DNA of 64,000 bases. Origin: Rhizobiales bacterium SYSU XM002 (GTDB lineage: Bacteria > Pseudomonadota > Alphaproteobacteria > Rhizobiales > Beijerinckiaceae). Within the stretch, counting starts at the first letter, position 1; each line of letters starts with the position of its first letter. Under the pieces are notes generated by a model that saw only the letters and a list, made by a program, of their open reading frames with translations, had not been told where the DNA came from and made no database searches. Below are positions 59,348 to 64,000 of the stretch, in pieces. The position numbers and the translations under genes were made by a program. The stretch covers positions 124,001-188,000 of the forward strand of contig VWVY01000006.1 in NCBI GenBank assembly GCA_009846685.1. Reading direction: 5' to 3'.

Positions 59348-59794
59348 ATGGCCAACACCCCCCAACAGCTTCTCGATCAGGCGAAGGCAGCGCAGGCCGC
59401 TGCTGATGCCGCGCTCGCCAAGGCGCAGGCTGCGTTGAACGCCGCCGAACACCTGGCGGATGCCGGTGGCGCCGCCGCTGCCGCCGCAACCGGTGGCATG
59501 GTCGATCCCACGATCTTCCGTTTCGCGATCTTCGTGATGGCGATCTTCGTCGGCTACTACGTGGTGTGGTCGGTGACCCCGGCGCTGCATACGCCGCTGA
59601 TGTCGGTCACCAACGCGATTTCATCGGTCATCGTTGTCGGTGCGCTTCTCGCAGTCGGCGTACCGCTGATGTCGGAGGGCACTGGCTGGGCGCGCGGTTT
59701 CGGCTTCCTCGGCCTCGTGCTCGCCTCCGTGAACATCTTCGGCGGCTTCCTCGTGACCCAGCGCATGCTCGCCATGTACAAGAAGAAGGGCTGA
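59348..59794 (+). CDS. pntAB: NAD(P) transhydrogenase alpha subunit 2 (membrane part)
   Basis: This 148-residue subunit has an unusually long Ala/Gln-rich N-terminal segment (about 1-50, helical, with [20 protein letters not shown]) before the membrane helices [37 protein letters not shown] and the final [19 protein letters not shown]. These helices match the PNTB_4TM family. The ATG follows TGGAGGAAACCCG, a strong Shine-Dalgarno. Most homologues of the split type lack so long an Ala-rich extension. Confidence 0.93.
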   Translation: MANTPQQLLDQAKAAQAAADAALAKAQAALNAAEHLADAGGAAAAAATGGMVDPTIFRFAIFVMAIFVGYYVVWSVTPALHTPLMSVTNAISSVIVVGALLAVGVPLMSEGTGWARGFGFLGLVLASVNIFGGFLVTQRMLAMYKKKG

Positions 59795-59798
59795 GCCG

Positions 59799-61202
59799 AT
59801 GAACGCCAACCTCGCGAACCTTCTCTATCTCGTCTCGGGCGTGCTGTTCATTCTCGCGCTGCGCGGCCTTTCGCATCCCTCGACCTCGCGCCAGGGCAAC
59901 ATGTTCGGCATGGTCGGCATGGGTATCGCCGGCGTGACTACATTGCTGCTTTCGCCACCCGCCGGTTTTTCGGGCTGGGGCCTTGCCATCCTTGGTCTCG
60001 GCATCGGTGGCGGCATCGGCGCCTACATGGCGAAAAAGGTCGAGATGACCAAGATGCCGCAGCTCGTGGCGTTCTTCCACGCGCTCGTCGGCCTTTCTGC
60101 GGTGTTCGTCGCCGCCGCCGCGCTCTACGCGCCGCAGGCCTTCGGCATCGCGATCGCCGGCAAGATCAAGGGCGGCTCGCTGTTCGAGATGGCGCTCGGC
60201 GTCGCGATCGGCGCGATCACGTTCACCGGTTCGGTCATCGCCTTCCTCAAGCTCGATGGGCGCATGAGCGGCAAGCCGATCATGCTGCCCCAGCGCCATG
60301 CCATCAACATCGCGCTCGGCGTGTTGCTGGTGGTGCTGATCGGCATCTTCATCGGCACCCAGAGCCAGGTCGTATTCTGGATGATCACACTCGTCGCGCT
60401 GGCGCTCGGCGTGCTGCTGATCATCCCGATCGGCGGCGCGGATATGCCGGTCGTCGTCTCGATGCTCAACTCCTATTCGGGTTGGGCAGCGGCGGGCATC
60501 GGCTTCACGCTCGGCAACCTCGCGCTTATCATCACTGGCGCCCTCGTGGGCTCCTCGGGCGCGATCCTCTCCTACATCATGTGCAAGGGCATGAACCGCT
60601 CGTTCTTCTCGGTCATCCTCGGCGGCTTCGGCGGCGATACCGCCGCGGCGGCGGGCGGCGAGAAGGAAAACCGCCCGGTCAAGCAGGGCTCGGCGGATGA
60701 CGCGGCCTTCATCATGAAGAACGCCTCCAAGGTCATCATCGTGCCGGGCTACGGCATGGCGCAGGCGCAGGCGCAGCACGCGCTGCGTGAGATGGCCGAT
60801 ACGCTCAAGAAGGAAGGCGTCGAGGTCAAATATGCGATCCACCCGGTCGCGGGCCGCATGCCGGGTCATATGAACGTGCTGCTCGCCGAGGCCAATGTGC
60901 CTTACGATGAGGTGTTCGAGCTTGAGGACATCAACAACGAGTTCGCGCAGGCCGATGTCGCCTTCGTCATCGGTGCGAACGACGTCACCAACCCCGCCGC
61001 CAAGACCGATCCGCAGTCGCCGATCTTCGGCATGCCGATCCTCGATGTCGAGAAAGCCAAGACCGTTCTGTTTATCAAGCGCGGTATGGGTTCGGGCTAC
61101 GCGGGCGTCGAGAACGAGCTGTTCTTCATGGACAACACCATGATGCTGTTCGGCGACGCGAAGAAGATGACCGAGGAAATCGTCAAGGGCCTCGCGCACT
61201 GA
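59799..61202 (+). CDS. pntB: NAD(P) transhydrogenase beta subunit
   Basis: This 467-residue subunit has eight or nine membrane helices forming the proton channel (about 1-260) with GVTFT-like GAITFTGSVIAFLKL and NSYSGWAAAGIGF. The NADP(H)-binding domain III (about 290-467) has VPGYGMAQAQAQHALREM, HPVAGRMPGHMNVLLAEANV, GANDVTNPAA, and KRGMGSGYAGVEN. It starts four bases after pntAB. A 16-bp hairpin without a T tract lies beyond the stop. Confidence 0.95.
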   Translation: MNANLANLLYLVSGVLFILALRGLSHPSTSRQGNMFGMVGMGIAGVTTLLLSPPAGFSGWGLAILGLGIGGGIGAYMAKKVEMTKMPQLVAFFHALVGLSAVFVAAAALYAPQAFGIAIAGKIKGGSLFEMALGVAIGAITFTGSVIAFLKLDGRMSGKPIMLPQRHAINIALGVLLVVLIGIFIGTQSQVVFWMITLVALALGVLLIIPIGGADMPVVVSMLNSYSGWAAAGIGFTLGNLALIITGALVGSSGAILSYIMCKGMNRSFFSVILGGFGGDTAAAAGGEKENRPVKQGSADDAAFIMKNASKVIIVPGYGMAQAQAQHALREMADTLKKEGVEVKYAIHPVAGRMPGHMNVLLAEANVPYDEVFELEDINNEFAQADVAFVIGANDVTNPAAKTDPQSPIFGMPILDVEKAKTVLFIKRGMGSGYAGVENELFFMDNTMMLFGDAKKMTEEIVKGLAH

Positions 61203-61228
61203 CATTTCCGGCGTCGGCACTAGATTGA

Positions 61229-61264
61229 GAGGGGCGTCAATCATGCATATGATTGGCGCCCCTC
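61229..61264 (+). terminator. long hairpin between pntB and the hydrolase gene
   Basis: GAGGGGCG-t-CAATCAT (61229-61244) pairs with ATGATTG-g-CGCCCCTC (61249-61264), 16 bp with one G-U pair and a GCAT loop. No T tract follows, so it is not a clean intrinsic terminator. It may protect the pnt mRNA 3' end or act as a processing site. It ends 16 bases before the next ATG. Confidence 0.45.
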
Positions 61265-61280
61265 GCATTTCGGAGGCCCG

Positions 61281-62117
61281 ATGAACCTGCCGCTCCCACG
61301 AGCCTTGCGGATTGTCCGCTGGCCGCTTGCCCTCGCGGCGGTTCTCTACCTGTCGGCGGCGACCTACATGGCCGTCAACCAGCGCGCTTTCCTCTATCGG
61401 GTCGCACCGGTATGGATCGAACCCGAGGGTCAGAATATTCCTCGCGCCGAAGCCTATGCCCTGACGATGTCCGATGGTGTGACGCTTCGTGGCTGGCGCG
61501 TTCCGGCAACCGGCCCGGAAGCCATCACCTTCCTCTATTTTCACGGCAACGCGAACGGGCTCGATCGTCGGGCAGGACGCTTCCGGCTGATGACCGCTGA
61601 TGGCTCGGGCCTCGTCGCCCTCTCCTATCGCGGCTATGGCGGCTCGGGCGGCACCCCGACGGAGACGTCGCTTTTGTCCGACGCGACAGCAATCTATGCC
61701 GAGTTGAAAAAGACCGTGCCGGAAAGCCGGATCGTAATCTTCGGTGAATCGCTTGGCTCCGGCGTCGCGCTCGATCTCGCGCAGCGGGTTCAGGCAAAGG
61801 CAGTCATTCTCGACAGTCCCTACTTCTCCGTGCTCGCGCGCGGGCAGGAGAGCTATCCCTGGTTGCCGGTGTCGCTGCTGCTGGTCGACCAGTTCCGCTC
61901 CGATCTCAAGATCGGCACGGTTTCATCGCCCGTCTTCATCATGCACGGGACGGCGGACCGCACGATTCCGTACACGGATTCGGAAAAGCTGGCCGCACTC
62001 GGCAGGCCCGGAAACGTCACCCGTAAAATCTATCCGGGCGAGCCGCACGTCGTGCCGTATGACAAGGGACCGAATGTCGATATCCCGGCCTTCCTCGGCC
62101 GGATTGCACGGCAATAG
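61281..62117 (+). CDS. membrane-anchored alpha/beta hydrolase
   Basis: This 278-residue protein has one N-terminal membrane helix (about 12-32, LALAAVLYLSAATYMAV) and an alpha/beta hydrolase domain. It contains YFHGNANGLDRR (oxyanion), SYRGYGGSGG, nucleophile Ser in FGESLGSG near residue 156, acid Asp in GTADRTIP and His in GEPHVVP. This is the BEM46/ABHD13-like group. Its substrate is unknown. The ATG follows CGGAGG. It converges on the TPR lipoprotein gene with ten bases between stops. Confidence 0.82.
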   Translation: MNLPLPRALRIVRWPLALAAVLYLSAATYMAVNQRAFLYRVAPVWIEPEGQNIPRAEAYALTMSDGVTLRGWRVPATGPEAITFLYFHGNANGLDRRAGRFRLMTADGSGLVALSYRGYGGSGGTPTETSLLSDATAIYAELKKTVPESRIVIFGESLGSGVALDLAQRVQAKAVILDSPYFSVLARGQESYPWLPVSLLLVDQFRSDLKIGTVSSPVFIMHGTADRTIPYTDSEKLAALGRPGNVTRKIYPGEPHVVPYDKGPNVDIPAFLGRIARQ

Positions 62118-62127
62118 CCGGCGGCCG

Positions 62128-63021
62128 TCAGAACAACCCGCCGCCGCGCGTGCCGGAAAGACCTTGCTTGGCGATCCTGTTCGAGCCGTCGATCACCAGC
62201 GCACGCTGGAAGCTCTCCTGCGCCTCGGTCTTCTTGCCGGCGCGATCAAGCGCGATGCCACGCAGCGCCCAAGTGTCCGCGTTCTTGTTGTCGACATTGA
62301 GCGCGGCATTGAAGTCCTCAAGCGCAGCATCGTATTTGCCGACCGCGATCAGGCTCTGGCCGCGCGCCTGATAGGGCGGTGCGACGTAGGGATTGCGATC
62401 GATCGCCGCATCGAAATCGCCGATGGCGAGCGGATGCTGGCCCTGCGCCTGATAGACGAGACCACGCCCGTGATAGGCTTCGGCGCCCGCAGGATTGAGC
62501 TGCACGACGCGCCCAAGATCGGCGATCGCCTCAGCGAGATTGCCTTGGGCACGGTAGAGGTTGCCACGACCGAGATAGGCCGGATGATAATTCGCATCGG
62601 CCGTGATGGCGCGGTTGAAATCCGCCAGCGCCGCGTCGTTCCGGCCGATCTGCCGGAAGGCCAGCGCGCGATTGTTGTAGGCCGCCGCGTAGTTTGAATT
62701 GAGCTGGACGGCCTTGTTGAAATCCGCAATCGCGTCCTGAAACTTCCCCGCGCGCGCATAGGCAGCGCCACGTGTGTTGTAAGCTTGCGGATCATTCGGA
62801 TTGGCGCGGATCACCTCTGAGAGCGAGGCAATATTGGTCGCCGCGGCCTGGCTGTTCGCCGCATCATCAACCTCGGCGATGCCGGTGGGATTGAGGCTGC
62901 TGACCGTCTCGCAGGCGGCAAGCGCTCCGGCCAACACCACGGCGAGAACAACGGGCTTCATGGAAGAAACACGCATCGAACCCATTCCAACGAACCGGCC
63001 ATAACCCGAGACCCTGTTCAT
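62128..63021 (-). CDS. TPR lipoprotein
   Basis: This protein of about 297 residues has a signal peptide with a lipobox (VLAGALAAC, Cys at about residue 37), so it is probably lipid-anchored in the outer or inner membrane. Six tetratricopeptide repeats fill about 70-275 (AYNTRGAAYARAGKFQDAI, AYNNRALAFRQIGRNDAAL, AYLGRGNLYRAQGNLAEAI and so on, spaced by 34 residues). This resembles NlpI-type scaffold proteins. The ATG at 63021 follows GAGGGGCGCAGG; ATGs at 62976 or 62961 would give a more compact signal peptide. Confidence 0.82.
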   Translation of the reverse strand: MNRVSGYGRFVGMGSMRVSSMKPVVLAVVLAGALAACETVSSLNPTGIAEVDDAANSQAAATNIASLSEVIRANPNDPQAYNTRGAAYARAGKFQDAIADFNKAVQLNSNYAAAYNNRALAFRQIGRNDAALADFNRAITADANYHPAYLGRGNLYRAQGNLAEAIADLGRVVQLNPAGAEAYHGRGLVYQAQGQHPLAIGDFDAAIDRNPYVAPPYQARGQSLIAVGKYDAALEDFNAALNVDNKNADTWALRGIALDRAGKKTEAQESFQRALVIDGSNRIAKQGLSGTRGGGLF

Positions 63022-63132
63022 CCTGCGCCCCTCAATTCTCCGCCGCGACAGGCAGCCTACGCGAGACTTGCGGCAGGATTGTAGCATATCGGCTCACCGA
63101 TACGACCCCGCCCGTGACTTCCATTTCAAGAC

Positions 63133-63159
63133 AAAAAGCGCCCCGGGACAGGGCGCTTT
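63133..63159 (-). terminator. intrinsic terminator after rpsU
   Basis: AAAGCGCCC (63135-63143) and GGGCGCTTT (63151-63159) form a perfect 9-bp stem with a seven-base loop. On the minus strand it ends in five T (A run at 63133-63137), 54 bases after the rpsU stop. Confidence 0.85.
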
Positions 63160-63212
63160 CAAAGAAACCGGCGAACGAGCCGGAAACGACACGATCCCTG
63201 CGGATCGTTACG

Positions 63213-63440
63213 TTACTTCTTCTTCACCGGCATCGGCAGCACGCCCTCGCGCTGCAGGCGCTTGCGAGCAAGCTTGCGGGAGCGACGAACGGCTTCCGCC
63301 TTCTCGCGCGCCTTCTTCTCGGAGGGCTTCTCGTAATGGCCGCGCAGCTTCATTTCACGGAAAATGCCTTCACGCTGCATCTTCTTCTTGAGGGCGCGGA
63401 GGGCTTGATCGACGTTGTTGTCGCGGACGAGAACCTGCAC
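63213..63440 (-). CDS. rpsU: 30S ribosomal protein S21
   Basis: This 75-residue basic protein begins [20 protein letters not shown] and has [20 protein letters not shown], the S21 signature. It helps the 30S subunit engage the Shine-Dalgarno helix. It ends in the basic tail LPMPVKKK. The start codon is GTG, after CGGAGCACAC. A strong promoter lies about 90 bases upstream, leaving a leader that can fold into a hairpin. Confidence 0.95.
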   Translation of the reverse strand: MQVLVRDNNVDQALRALKKKMQREGIFREMKLRGHYEKPSEKKAREKAEAVRRSRKLARKRLQREGVLPMPVKKK

Positions 63441-63527
63441 GTGTGCTCCGATTGATCGTTAAACGGATGATTTTCTGAATTCGGTTCGAAGGAACCTTGA
63501 TCTGGTAAGGCCCTTCGGAAGTGCGCG

Positions 63528-63556
63528 CGTATAACAAAGAGAAGACGGCTTGTCCA
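63528..63556 (-). promoter_or_regulatory. promoter of rpsU
   Basis: On the minus strand TGGACA (63556-63551) and TATACG (63533-63528) are spaced by 17 bases. It lies between the purK stop and rpsU. The transcript would start near 63521 with a ~80-base leader that includes the stem CGAAGG/CCTTCG (63517-63512/63492-63487), a possible site of autoregulation. Confidence 0.7.
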
Positions 63557-63593
63557 CCTGTCTCGCGCCTGCGTGGCGGAAATTCGTCCCTGG

Positions 63594-64000
63594 TCAACCG
63601 AGGATGCGGTTGACGTGCCCCATCTTCCGCCCGGCGCGGATCTCGGCCTTGCCGTAGAGATGGAGATGAGCCCGGCCATCCCCAAGGATCTCGCGCCAGC
63701 CGGCGGCATCCTCGCCGATGAGGTTGATCATTTCGACCACACCGAGGCGCGCAGGATCGCCGAGCGGCCAGCCCGCAACCGCGCGGATATGCTGCTCGAA
63801 CTGGCAGGTGAACGCACCATCCATCGTCCAATGGCCGGAATTATGGACGCGCGGCGCGATCTCGTTGACGATCACCTGCCCGCCTGCGGCATCGTCGATA
63901 AGGAAGAACTCGACCGCGAAGGTGCCGACATAATCAAGCGCCTCGGCGATGCGCCGGGCAATGGAAACCGCCTCCGCCGCAGCCTTGGCACCGATCCTCG
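63594..64000 (-). CDS. purK: 5-(carboxyamino)imidazole ribonucleotide synthase, C-terminal part (partial)
   Basis: The last 134 codons of PurK run off the right edge of the window. PurK makes N5-carboxyaminoimidazole ribonucleotide from AIR, ATP and bicarbonate in purine synthesis. The ATP-grasp core is recognised by YVGTFAVEFFLIDDAAGG and the metal-binding VNEIAPRVHNSGHWT, followed by SQFEQHxR-like TCQFEQHIRAVAGWPLG. The C-terminal rudiment domain ends at HVNRILG. A GTG inside the sequence (63875) could be misread as a start but sits in the middle of the conserved core. Confidence 0.93.
   Translation of the reverse strand, partial: RIGAKAAAEAVSIARRIAEALDYVGTFAVEFFLIDDAAGGQVIVNEIAPRVHNSGHWTMDGAFTCQFEQHIRAVAGWPLGDPARLGVVEMINLIGEDAAGWREILGDGRAHLHLYGKAEIRAGRKMGHVNRILG

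Noticed and set aside
59628-61544. A 638-codon open frame antisense to pntB and the hydrolase.
   Set aside because: Composition is dominated by His, Arg, Asp and Glu; it mirrors the hydrophobic codons of pntB.

Overview
The window is a contiguous piece of a high-GC (roughly 60-65%) alphaproteobacterial chromosome, most likely from the order Hyphomicrobiales (Rhizobiales). The gene families point that way: CpdR, GapR (DUF2312), zinc-free L36, aa3-oxidase subunit IV, split PntAA/PntAB transhydrogenase, BBP2-type outer-membrane barrel and a ROSE-controlled small heat-shock gene. So does a suhB/MmgR-type small RNA lying between a HisN-like phosphatase and an N-formylglutamate amidohydrolase next to cpdR. 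I could not fix the genus. I saw no insertion sequence, prophage, CRISPR array, rRNA or integration scar; gene content is that of a conserved chromosomal backbone.

Layout. 1-6.6 kb: envelope genes (NfeD tail, KdsD, outer-membrane barrel, GalE, MltB-type transglycosylase, DUF459 SGNH hydrolase). 6.5-15.1 kb: a complete Opp/Dpp-type peptide ABC transporter operon, a divergent LysR regulator, an alpha/beta hydrolase of kynurenine-formamidase type and an agmatinase-like ureohydrolase, which together look like one catabolic unit. 15.1-17.1 kb: Kup potassium transporter. 17.4-26.1 kb: leucine genes leuC, leuD and leuB, interspersed with a small membrane protein, a zincin, a second MltB, a DsrE-like protein and two unknowns, ending in asd. 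26.1-28 kb: a TetR/tautomerase pair, a DUF1272 zinc-ribbon protein and a minimal HU-like protein. 28-35 kb: gltB-GST-gltD. 35.4-41.5 kb: threonine aldolase family enzyme, Hsp20 with its RNA thermometer, two unknown exported proteins, a lysophospholipase-like hydrolase, HisN, the MmgR-type sRNA and an N-formylglutamate amidohydrolase. 41.6-47.8 kb: cpdR, tRNA-Val(GAC), rpmJ, TPR protein, pyk, DUF1036, glycerate kinase, second N-formylglutamate amidohydrolase, gapR. 47.8-53.4 kb: DUF882 peptidase-like protein, L,D-transpeptidase and a sigma54-dependent response regulator. 53.6-64 kb: pepF, a BKACE (DUF849) enzyme overlapping an AarF kinase-like gene, ctaF, pntAA-pntAB-pntB, a membrane-anchored hydrolase, a TPR lipoprotein, rpsU and the end of purK.

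Themes. Murein handling recurs (two MltB enzymes, an L,D-transpeptidase and a DUF882 protein), as does nitrogen and amino-acid metabolism (GOGAT, leu, asd, agmatinase, two N-formylglutamate amidohydrolases, HisN). No gene system here is wholly new to me. The most interesting signals are in non-coding DNA: the MmgR-type sRNA, the ROSE thermometer, an unassigned structured leader with a possible pseudoknot before asd, a perfect stem-loop before leuB, and phased inverted repeats before gltB. All family assignments come from reading the sequence by eye; no database search was run.
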